A DNA stretch of 64,000 nucleotides from Cellulophaga sp. 20_2_10 (GTDB taxonomy: Bacteria > Bacteroidota > Bacteroidia > Flavobacteriales > Flavobacteriaceae), in contig NZ_JAMCOJ010000004.1 in NCBI RefSeq assembly GCF_023476645.1, positions 248,001 to 312,000 on the forward strand, read 5' to 3'. A program made the position numbers and the translations under genes. Each line of letters begins with the position of its first letter. Position 1 is the stretch's first letter. Below are positions 53,995-63,046 of the stretch, piece after piece. A model generated the notes under the pieces. The model saw only the letters and a program-made list of their open reading frames with translations. It ran no database searches and had not been told where the DNA came from.

Positions 53995-56900
53995 ATGAAA
54001 ATTAAATTAAAAAATGTTTTCTTCCATTCCGGAAGGAAACTACTATTGAAAATTATGAAAGCTTTTATCCTTTTATGGTGTACCACTATTTTTAGTTTCA
54101 CAACTACAGATGTGCTTTCGCAGAATGCTAAAATTAATATTAAAGCAGATGCTGTTGTTAGTGTAGATATGGTGTTTGATATTATTATGGACCAAACTGA
54201 CTATAAATTTATTTATAGCGAAGGTTTTTTTGATACCTACCCAAAAGTGGCATTACATAAAGGTGTAATTAAAGCTAACGATCTACTAAATAGGACGCTA
54301 AAAAATAGTGATGTGTCTTATAAATTTTTACAAAATAATACGATTGCCATTGTAAAAAAATCTGTAAAAGAGAATTTTGTTCAACAACAAATAACAGGTA
54401 AGGTTGTAGATGAGAGCCAAGTACCATTGTTAGGCGTAACCATACTAGTAGAAGGTTCAATAAATGGTGTTACAACGGATTTTGATGGTAATTATACAAT
54501 AAAAGCTAAACCGGGAGATGTTTTAAGTTTTTCATATGTAGGTTATCTTACTCAAAAGATAAAAGTTGAGGAGAATACAAATAAAGTTAATGTAGTTTTA
54601 AAGGAAAACGTTAATGTTTTAGATGAGGTTACAGTAATTTCTACAGGATACCAACAAATATCAGAAGAAAGGTCTACTGGTGCTTTTGAAACAATTAAAA
54701 AGAGTCAGTTAGATAAGCCAGCATCTAGTATTTCAGAAAGACTTGTTGGTATGGTAGCAGGTTTGCAAAGTACTATAAATACAGATGGTAGTATAGATTT
54801 TCAAATTAGAGGCCAGTCTAGTTTATTTGCAGATCAACAACCTTTAATTGTATTAGATGGTTTTCCTATAGAAGGTGGTTTTGAAACTATTAATCCTAAC
54901 GATGTAGAAAGTATAACTGTTTTAAAAGATGCGGCAGCTGCATCTATTTGGGGAGCAAAATCAGCAAACGGAGTAATTGTTGTTACAACAAAAAAAGCAC
55001 AAAAAGGGAAAACTACTATCTCTGTTTCATCCTTTGTTAAATTTTCAGATAAGCTAGATTTAGACTACTCCATAGCATCTGCATCTTCTAAATAGGTTTT
55101 AGAATATGAACAAAGAGCTTTTGATTCTAATTTTTTTGGAAGTCTTTTTGGAGGTCCCCAAGGAGCTAGTCCGTTTAATTTGAGTGTTTATTCTTTAGGA
55201 TTAACAGCTATGAATGAAGCTCGTTTAGGTAGAATTACAGATGAAGAAAGAGATGCTACTTTAACTAGATTATCTGGCTTAGATAATAAGAAGCAGATAG
55301 AAAAATATTTATTGCAATCTCCAATAACTAAGCAATATAATGTAAGTGTTTCTGGAGGTAGTGAAACAATGAAAAATAATTTATCTCTTTTGTTCGAGGA
55401 CAATAAAACATTTTTTAAAGGAGATAGTCAAAATAAATATTTAATAAATTATACTAGTAAAATTAAAGTTAATGATAGGTTAGATTTTGATTTTTCTGGA
55501 ATGATGCAATTTCGTGATATTCAAAAAAACTCTGGAGAGCAAGATATATTCGGAGAGGGAGATATGCTTAGCACAATTAGATCTTTAGCACCTTGGGATA
55601 TGTTGGTGAATGCAGACGGTAGTAGAACAGATATGTCATATCTAAAATATTATACACCTAATTTAAATGAGTTTATTCCAACGCAAGCATTCCCATATTC
55701 AGATTGGTCTTATAATCCAATAACAGAAATGGAAAACAGAGATTTTTCAACAAAAAGTTTAAATAGCCGTATACAAGCTGGTTTAAATTTTAGAATTGTG
55801 GATGGTCTTTCAATATCATCTAAAATACAGTATGAGATATTTAAGACTAATACAGAAAACTATTATAACGAAAATACTTTTGATGTACGTCAGTTTGTAA
55901 ATGAAACATCTGCTTGGAATTATGATTACAACACCGTGCCAACTCAAAATCTACCATCAGGTGGTGTTTTACAAAACTCTGAAGCAACTATAAATTCTTA
56001 TAATTTTAGAAATCAGTTAAACTTTAATAGAACATTTGCTAAAAAACATACCGTAAACTTTATAGCAGGTACAGAATTATCCAATAGAGTGGTTTCTAGC
56101 ACCGAATATCCAAATTCTTTTGGTTATAATGATGAGACTTTAGCGTCATCAGAGTTGTTGAACCCTGTGCAATCATCTACTATGTGGAATGGTTACCCTT
56201 TACAGTATGCAAATTTTTTCTATCCGTTTAATATTACACCAACAAGTACTTACCAAGAGAGTACTAACAGGTTCTTTTCTATGTTTGGTAATTTAGGCTA
56301 TACATTTAACAACAAGTATACAGTAACAGGTAGCTACAGAACAGATGCATCTAATCTAATTACAGATGATCCGTCGTTTAGATATAATCCTTTTTGGTCT
56401 GTTGGTGGTAGTTGGAAAGCACATAAAGAAAGCTTTTTAAATGATGTAGAATGGTTAAATAGGTTAAACTTAAGAGCTACATATGGCTTTAACGGTAATG
56501 TAGATAGATCAACATCTTTTAAACCATTAATTGCTTTAGGTTCTTCTTTAAATACTTATACACAAGAAAACACAGCAACCATATCTAGTTTTGGAAACCC
56601 AACTCTTAGATGGGAGAAAACAAAAACACTTAATTTTGGTGTAGACTTTTCATTATTTAAAAGTAGACTAAACGGTTCTATAGATGTTTATAATAAAGAA
56701 AGTTTTGATTTAATTGTTTCTCAATCTATAGCTTCTGTTAATGGTACAACAAACCAAAAATTTAATAATGGAAAAATGTATAATAGAGGTGTAGAGATTA
56801 CACTTGGTACAGTTTTACCTATTAACGGCAATGATATAGTTTGGACCGGCTCTGTTAATTATGCTTATAACAACAATAAGGTTACAAATTTCTTTAATAC

Positions 56901-57606
56901 AAATTACCAATCTTACGATTTATATAGTGGACCAACAACATCTTATGTAGAGGGGTATAACGCTAATACTTTATGGTCTTACCAATATGCAGGCTTAACA
57001 AATGTAGGTTCAGATGCTAATCCGGTATTAAAACCATCTGTTACTGGTGAAGGAGGAGACCCTATAACAGTAATAGGCTGGCCACAAGGTAATGCTGCAG
57101 AATATATGGAGTCTCAAGGTACTTTAGTTGCACCTACAACCGTAGGTATGAGAAACTCATTTAAAATTTATGATTTTGATTTTTCTTTTATTGTAACAGG
57201 TAAATTTGGTCACGTATTTAGAAGACAAGGGTTTAATTACAACCCAGTAATTTCTGGTAATACCCAAGTCAATGAAAAGTATGATGAAGTAGCAAATGGA
57301 GACCCAAACCAAATACTGCCAATTCCTACGCAAGAGGGACGTTATTATTTCTATGATCGTTTTCATCCATATATGGATTATTTAACTGAAGATGCATCAC
57401 ATATAAGATTTCAAGAAATTAGTTTATCATATTCTTTACCGTCTAAAGTTGTTAGTGATTTAGGTATAAACGCTTTACGTTTTTACGCACAGGCAAACAA
57501 CGTTGGTACTATTTTATTTAACGATTTTGGAGAAGACCCAGAGTATCCTAAAGGAGGTTTAAGCTTACAAAGCTCATTAACTTTTGGAATGAATTTAAAT
57601 TTTTAA
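53995..57606 (+). pseudogene. STN-SusC TonB-dependent transporter interrupted by in-frame TAG
   Basis: The full frame from 53995 to 57606 encodes a SusC/RagA transporter of 1202 residues, but codon 367 (55093-55095) is TAG. The frame does not shift: VLEYEQRAFDSNFFG continues immediately after the stop and runs to a normal SusC ending (SSLTFGMNLNF). Before the stop lie the signal peptide (to about 44), STN domain (50-120), regulatory-like domain (132-203), TonB-box-like LDEVTVISTG (209-218) and the plug (about 225-335). The whole barrel lies after it; its first ATG is at 55180 and has no signal peptide. Unless the stop is suppressed or is an assembly error, no transporter is made. The gene is otherwise undecayed, so the change is recent. 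Confidence 0.88.
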
Positions 57607-57617
57607 AATAAAGAACT

Positions 57618-59144
57618 ATGAAAACATACAAACATATATTATTACTAGCTTTATTGTGTTCAGGTGTTAGTTGTAATGATTTTTTAGAGGAAAATCCATC
57701 AAAAACAACATCAGTTGTACCAGAAACATTAGAGCATTTAGAACAGTTATTAAATGATTATAACAGTTTTGGTAGTGAAGGAGCATCAGAATTAATTTAT
57801 GGAACAGATGATTTTGCCATACAAACAGATTTATATGAGGGTATTTCAACTGTATATTCTTTAGAAACTGTACAACATGGTACCTGGGATATAGATTATT
57901 TGCCAACAACCGGGAGACCATATTGGCCTGAGGAATGGGAAAAAATATTTACAGCTAATTTGATTATACAAAATTTATCAAGTGTAAGCGGAGAAGATAG
58001 TCAAAAACAAATGGTAAAGGCAGAAGCTCATTTTATTAGAGCTTATAGTTATTTTCAAATGGCAAATATTTATTGTTTACCATATACTAATGGTAATAAA
58101 GCAGAGTTAGGTTTACCTTTAAAGCAAACTACTAGTTTTGAAGAAAACATAGAAAGAGCAACTTTAGAAGATACCTATGCATACATAGAGGCAGACTTAC
58201 AAAAGGCCTTAGAATTAAATAGAGATTTAGAGGTAGTTAATGGGCAAAATAGAACTTGGAGAGCAAGTACTGTAGCTGTTCTTGGTTTTGCCGCTAGATA
58301 TTATTTGTCTTTAAATGATTACGCTATGGCTCAATCTTATGCAGAAGATGCGTTAGATTTACATAGTTATTTAAGAGATTACAATACAGAAATGAGTTTT
58401 TCTACAAGACCAAACCCTGTAACTATTTTTAATCCAGATGCAGAGACGGTCAATATAGAGTATCCATATACACATGATTTACAATCTATACCAACAGATA
58501 AGTTAGAATGGGGAGAATCTTATTACTATAGATTTTTAAGCAATGGTGCTTGGAACTATTTTCCATCAACGGAGCTTTTAAATAGCTATAATCAGGATTA
58601 TGATTTGCGTTACAAATATCATATAGTAGAAGATTATACGTATGATAGAGGAGCTGTAGATCCAGCCTATAGCTACCCAGGTTATATCTTTTTCTTTAAG
58701 TCAGATATATTAAGTGGTCCTTCTGTTCCGGAAATGTTATTAATTAAAGCAGAATGTCAAGTAAGACAGGGGTCTTGGGCAGACGGGATTCAAACAGCAA
58801 ATATACTAAGAGGATATAGAATAGATGCTAGTGCACCAGCTAATATTAGAGATTTATCTGCAACATCAGAAGCAGATGCTTTAACTAAAGTTTTAGAAGA
58901 ACGTAGAAGAGAAATGCCTTTTGTACATAGATGGTATGATATTAGAAGATACAATAATAACGAGGTAACTACCGATGATGTTATTATGAGTAGAACTTTT
59001 TATCCATACACTGGTGGATCAATTTTAGGGGCAGAATCTCCTATTAATTACACTTTAGATAAAAACTCTAGAAGGTTTGCTCGTCCTATTCCGGAAACAG
59101 ATATTATTGCTTCTGGTGGTACTCTAAAGCAAAACGAATACTAA
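57618..59144 (+). CDS. SusD/RagB family surface lipoprotein
   Basis: A 508-residue SusD protein, 11 bases after the interrupted susC. The lipobox GVSC (Cys19) is followed by NDFLEENPSK. Family features are VKAEAHFIRAYSYFQMANIYCLPY in two parts around residue 140, and VPEMLLIKAECQVRQG near residue 375. EERRREMPFVHRWYDIRRYN resembles the conserved late region. The gene is intact, showing no decay despite the stop in its partner. A long perfect terminator follows. Confidence 0.93.
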   Translation: MKTYKHILLLALLCSGVSCNDFLEENPSKTTSVVPETLEHLEQLLNDYNSFGSEGASELIYGTDDFAIQTDLYEGISTVYSLETVQHGTWDIDYLPTTGRPYWPEEWEKIFTANLIIQNLSSVSGEDSQKQMVKAEAHFIRAYSYFQMANIYCLPYTNGNKAELGLPLKQTTSFEENIERATLEDTYAYIEADLQKALELNRDLEVVNGQNRTWRASTVAVLGFAARYYLSLNDYAMAQSYAEDALDLHSYLRDYNTEMSFSTRPNPVTIFNPDAETVNIEYPYTHDLQSIPTDKLEWGESYYYRFLSNGAWNYFPSTELLNSYNQDYDLRYKYHIVEDYTYDRGAVDPAYSYPGYIFFFKSDILSGPSVPEMLLIKAECQVRQGSWADGIQTANILRGYRIDASAPANIRDLSATSEADALTKVLEERRREMPFVHRWYDIRRYNNNEVTTDDVIMSRTFYPYTGGSILGAESPINYTLDKNSRRFARPIPETDIIASGGTLKQNEY

Positions 59145-59164
59145 TAGTTATCTTATAAAAGCAT

Positions 59165-59203
59165 AGAATTACTAAGAGTAAAAAACTCTTAGTAATTCTT
59201 TTT
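59165..59203 (+). terminator. Strong terminator after susD
   Basis: A perfect 15-bp stem (AGAATTACTAAGAGT and complement) with a five-A loop ends in TTTTT. It separates susCD from the thioredoxin genes that follow 160 bases later, as in the first locus. Confidence 0.9.
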
Positions 59204-59364
59204 ATTGGCACACTGTTAATTTCTTATTTCATGTATTGGAAACATATTTTTTTTGAAGTTATTAAAACTTCAAAGCAACTACTATGGACTTAAGTCCCCT
59301 TAAAAATATAAAAATTAGTAACTGAGTTCTGTAATTTGAATCCAAAACTTAAACAATCAAAAAA

Positions 59365-60570
59365 ATGAAAATAACAAAATATATATACACAGCAATAGCT
59401 ATTGTAAGTCTAGCTTTTACATCATGTAAAGATAAAGCGGCAGAGCAACCAAATGAAGAAGGTTATACAATTACAGGAACTGTAAAAGGGTTAGATAATT
59501 CTTATGCGAAAATCACAGATTATCAAATCTTTAATCCCAATAAAATTAATGTTATAGATAGTGTAGCTATTGTAGACGGTACATTTAAATTTAAAGGTAA
59601 AATAGCCACTCCTGATATGGTTACATTGGTATTAGGAGAATATCCGTCAAATTTTTATTTAGAGAATAGTGCTATTGAGATTACTGCGGATATAGAGAAG
59701 ATGAAAGACAGAAATAATAGATTTGCTTTGGATGTTAAAGGCTCTAAGGGTCAAGATATGTTTAAAGAGATAGATGAAAAAACATCAGCAATTTTTAAAG
59801 ATAAAAAATACGAAGTTTTTAAAGAGTTGAGGCAAATGTTTGCTAAGGCCAAAGAAGAGGATAGTGAAGAATTATTAAATGAAGCTTTAGTAAGACAAGA
59901 AGAGTTGCAAAGTTTGTATACAGAAAGAGATGCGGAATATAAAAATATTAAATATGATTTTGTAAAGGCAAATCCAAGCTCTTCAATAGCGCCTTATGTA
60001 CTTGGAGTGCAGTATACAGAGGGCAGAATGTCTAGAGAAGAATTAAAAGAGTATTATGAGCTTTTTACTGGAGATGCAAGAGAAGCAACCTTTTTTAAAA
60101 CATTTATAACAAAAATATATAAAGATAATTTTGAGAATATAGGTGTTGGTAGCACTGCTCCAGACTTTACATTAGAAACAGTAAAAGGAGAGCAATTAAC
60201 ATTGTCTAAGGTAGAGGGTAAATATATTCTGGTAGACTTTTGGGCTAGTTGGTGTGTGCCTTGTAGAGCATCTTTTCCTCATTTAAAAGAATTAAGAAAA
60301 CAATATAAAGATAAAGGCTTTACAATTGTTGGTGTTGGTACTGCTGATAAACAGGATAAATGGGAGAAAGCCATAAAAGAAGATAATACACCTTGGAATC
60401 ACGTTTTTGATAAAAATGAAGAAGGTAAAAATATGTATGGACCAGTAGCAGAAGCTTATGGTGTGCCACATTTACCAACAACATTATTATTGGATAGTGA
60501 TAGAAAAATTGTGTTAAGAAATCCAACTAAGCAGGAGTTAGATGATAAGCTAAAAGAACTTTTTGAATAG
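59365..60570 (+). CDS. TlpA-like thioredoxin lipoprotein (CVPC), DUF4369-type
   Basis: A 401-residue lipoprotein (lipobox FTSC, Cys21). The N-terminal DUF4369-like beta domain (about 33-130) holds YTITGTVKGLDNSYAKI, IVDGTFKFKGKI and FYLENSAIEIT. A helical middle (about 135-255) contains MSREELKEYYELFTGDA. The thioredoxin domain (about 262-401) has the active site WCVPC (Cys297 and Cys300) in DFWASWCVPCRASFPHLK. It is paralogous to the frameshifted gene at 61826 and to the gene at 63047, forming a tandem family. Replacement of Gly by Val in the CxxC pair probably changes redox potential or partner choice compared with CGPC members. Confidence 0.92.
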   Translation: MKITKYIYTAIAIVSLAFTSCKDKAAEQPNEEGYTITGTVKGLDNSYAKITDYQIFNPNKINVIDSVAIVDGTFKFKGKIATPDMVTLVLGEYPSNFYLENSAIEITADIEKMKDRNNRFALDVKGSKGQDMFKEIDEKTSAIFKDKKYEVFKELRQMFAKAKEEDSEELLNEALVRQEELQSLYTERDAEYKNIKYDFVKANPSSSIAPYVLGVQYTEGRMSREELKEYYELFTGDAREATFFKTFITKIYKDNFENIGVGSTAPDFTLETVKGEQLTLSKVEGKYILVDFWASWCVPCRASFPHLKELRKQYKDKGFTIVGVGTADKQDKWEKAIKEDNTPWNHVFDKNEEGKNMYGPVAEAYGVPHLPTTLLLDSDRKIVLRNPTKQELDDKLKELFE

Positions 60571-60622
60571 TAAAAAAGTAAAGACGGTAAATTAATAGAT
60601 AACAACAAGATATACTTAGAAT

Positions 60623-61807
60623 ATGAAATTGATACAAAATATAGCATTCTCACTAATAGCAACATTAACAATGTTTACCAGTATTAATGCACAAGAAGCA
60701 GAAAATACTTTTACCGTAAAAGGCGAGATAAAAGGTATAGAAGGTAATTTATATTACCAACACCCAGATAAAGAATATACAAGAGAGAACCCCACAGATT
60801 CTATTATTGTAGTTAATGGTAAGTTTGAGTTCTCTAGTTCAATTTCTAAAATGGATATGATAAGGGTATACCCATCTTTTTCTAATTCTGATAAAAAAGT
60901 ATATAAAACTCCAAAAGGAGGTAGAGGATATTTCCCTGTAAAATGTGCTTACCTAACATTTTATGCTTTTCCAGGAGCAAAAGTTACAATAGAAGGTGAG
61001 CTAACGGATTATGTAAATGTATATCCTAGCGGAGATAAGTTTAATAACAGTTTGGCTGCTGTTAACAAGTTAATGTACCCAATGTATAATGAAATGGGGA
61101 ATTTAGCGGTAGAAAGTACGTATGAAAAAGATTCAGTAAAACTTAAAGCAATTGAAAATAAATCTGATGAGATTTTTAAAAAATCTATGGATAGTTTAAT
61201 TGCTCATATAAAAGCAAATCCTAATTCTATAGCTTCTGCTTGGTATTTAAATGATATTATTTTACGTACCCAAGTAACTAACGAGCAAGCAGAAGAGTTG
61301 TTTAATTCTTTGTCTACAGATTTAGCAGCATATCCAGATTATAAAGCGGTTGCATCGCGTATAAACGGAATAAAAGCAACAGCAGATGGTTCTCCAGTAC
61401 CAACTATAAAAACAGCAGCGACCTTAGATGGTAAAGAATTTGATATTACTTCTTTACAAGGAAAATATGTACTTATCGATTTTTGGGGTATATGGTGTGG
61501 CCCTTGTGTAGCAGAGATGCCACAGGTAAAAGAGTTTCAAGAAAAACACAAAGATAATTTAGTAGTATTAGGAATTAATTCTGGTGATACAAAAGCTAAA
61601 ATTCAGGAATTTGTTACAAAAAACGGTTACGGTTGGCAACAATTATTAAGTGATAAAGCAAATACAGCAGACAATTTTGTAACTAGGTTTAATGTGCAAG
61701 GTTTTCCTACCAAGTTTATAATAGATAGGAGAGGAACTATTATTAAAAGATTTGTGGGTGGAGGAGAAGAAGCCTTTAAAATGTTAGAAGAATTGTTAGA
61801 AAAGTAA
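60623..61807 (+). CDS. TlpA-like thioredoxin protein, secreted (CGPC)
   Basis: A 394-residue periplasmic protein with a non-lipoprotein signal (to about residue 23, INAQ). An N-terminal beta domain (FTVKGEIKGIEGNLYYQH) and a helical middle precede a thioredoxin domain with WCGPC (Cys292 and Cys295) in DFWGIWCGPCVAEMP. The cis-Pro loop is GFPTKFIID. It is the counterpart of the protein at 36655: length, signal type, CGPC and the GINSGD segment all agree. It lies between two CVPC/CIPC lipoproteins, 52 bases after one and 18 bases before the other. Confidence 0.92.
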   Translation: MKLIQNIAFSLIATLTMFTSINAQEAENTFTVKGEIKGIEGNLYYQHPDKEYTRENPTDSIIVVNGKFEFSSSISKMDMIRVYPSFSNSDKKVYKTPKGGRGYFPVKCAYLTFYAFPGAKVTIEGELTDYVNVYPSGDKFNNSLAAVNKLMYPMYNEMGNLAVESTYEKDSVKLKAIENKSDEIFKKSMDSLIAHIKANPNSIASAWYLNDIILRTQVTNEQAEELFNSLSTDLAAYPDYKAVASRINGIKATADGSPVPTIKTAATLDGKEFDITSLQGKYVLIDFWGIWCGPCVAEMPQVKEFQEKHKDNLVVLGINSGDTKAKIQEFVTKNGYGWQQLLSDKANTADNFVTRFNVQGFPTKFIIDRRGTIIKRFVGGGEEAFKMLEELLEK

Positions 61808-61825
61808 TAACTAATAAAGTTAGAT

Positions 61826-63036
61826 ATGAAACTAAACTCACTATTATCTATTTGTTTTTCAGCTGTATTGTTGTTAACATCTAGTTGCAAGGAAAAAGAG
61901 AAAGAAGTTGCTTTGGATGGTTATACTATCTCAGGAAAAATAAAAGGTTTAGAAACCGGATGGGTAAAATTAAGTAGGCCTATTTATTTATTTATTTATT
62001 TGATGAAGAAAAAATAGTTTTAGACAGTACCAAAATAGTAAATGGCAGGTTTAGCTTTAACGGTAAGGTGAATTATGATGATTTTGTTATTCTAAATTTT
62101 ACTGATGAAAAACTATCTAGTCGTTTGTTTTTAGAGAATAGTGCTATAAATATTGATCTAGACGTAGCAGATGCAGAAAAAGCTAACGGATATATAAAAC
62201 CAAAAATTTCTGGATCTAAGGGACAAGACCTATACGAAAGACTAAATGCTAGATTAGATAGTATAAAGAATTTAAAAAAGTATGATGCTTTTAAAGGGTT
62301 TAGATCGCAAGTTCTAAAAGCGAAGCAAAATAAGGATAATCTTGAGTTACAAGAACAAGTTAAAGCAAGAATGTTAGCGTTACAAACTTTAGAAAATGAA
62401 CAAGAACAAGAACTTAAAGCACTTAGAGTTCAGTTTATTAAAGATTATCCAAACTCAACTGTGCCTATATATCTTTTAGGAATATCATTTAGTGAAGTAA
62501 TGATGACTAGAGAGGAAATGACAGCTGTCTATAATTTATTCAAAGAAGATGCAAGAAAAGCTCGTAAGTTCAGTTTTATCAAAAAAACATATGTAGACTA
62601 TGTAGAGAGGTTTGCTCTAGGAGCTATTGTCTCAGATTTCACTCTAAAAACATTGGATGGTAGTGACTTAACACTTTCTAAAGTAGAAGGAGAATATATT
62701 TTTGTAGATTTTTGGGCTTCTTGGTGTATCCCTTGTAGAGCATCCTTTCCTCATCTTAAAGACTTGTATAGTAAATACAAAAAAGATGGATTTACTGTTG
62801 TAGCAGTAGCAACGTCTGATAAAGAAGATAGATGGAGAAAAGCAATAAAGGATGACCAAACTGTTTGGAACCATGTTATTGATAATAATCCGGGTGCCCA
62901 AGGAGAAGTAGCAAAAGCATTTGGGGTACCATTTTTACCAACCACTTTTTTATTGGATAATAACAGAAAAATTATAGGAAGGAACCTTAAAGAGGAGGAA
63001 CTTGATGAAAAATTAAAAGAACTTTTTGGCTATTAA
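61826..63036 (+). pseudogene. TlpA-like thioredoxin lipoprotein (CIPC), out of frame at a TATT repeat (possibly phase-variable)
   Basis: One gene split by a frame change. The first part (61826-62017) encodes a lipoprotein signal (LTSSC, Cys21), DGYTISGKIKGLETGWVKL, then runs through the repeat to a stop. The second frame is open from 61978 and matches the rest of the family: DEEKIVLDSTKIVNGRFSFNGKV, LENSAINIDL, MTREEMTAVYNLFKEDA and DFWASWCIPCRASFPHLK. The switch falls exactly in five TATT units at 61981-62000. One more unit (+4 bases) would join both parts into an intact protein of about 403 residues, close to the 401 of the paralogue at 59365. Everything else is intact. It is either a phase-variable gene in the OFF state, a fresh mutation or a sequencing error. 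Confidence 0.85.
61981..62001 (+). repeat. Tetranucleotide tract, five TATT units
   Basis: Five tandem TATT units plus one base lie inside the coding region of a thioredoxin lipoprotein gene, directly at the point where the reading frame is lost. Tetranucleotide tracts within coding sequence are classic slipped-strand phase-variation sites in other bacteria, although five units is short. Confidence 0.9.
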
Positions 63037-63046
63037 AATTAGAAAT

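Noticed and set aside
55180-57606. An independent gene starting at ATG 55180
   Set aside because: It is in the same frame as the upstream part, lacks a signal peptide, and homologous SusC sequence continues upstream of this ATG to the TAG codon.
61826-62017. A separate 63-residue small lipoprotein
   Set aside because: The sequence is the N-terminus of a TlpA-like protein whose remainder continues in the next frame after the TATT tract; the last dozen residues are translated repeat.
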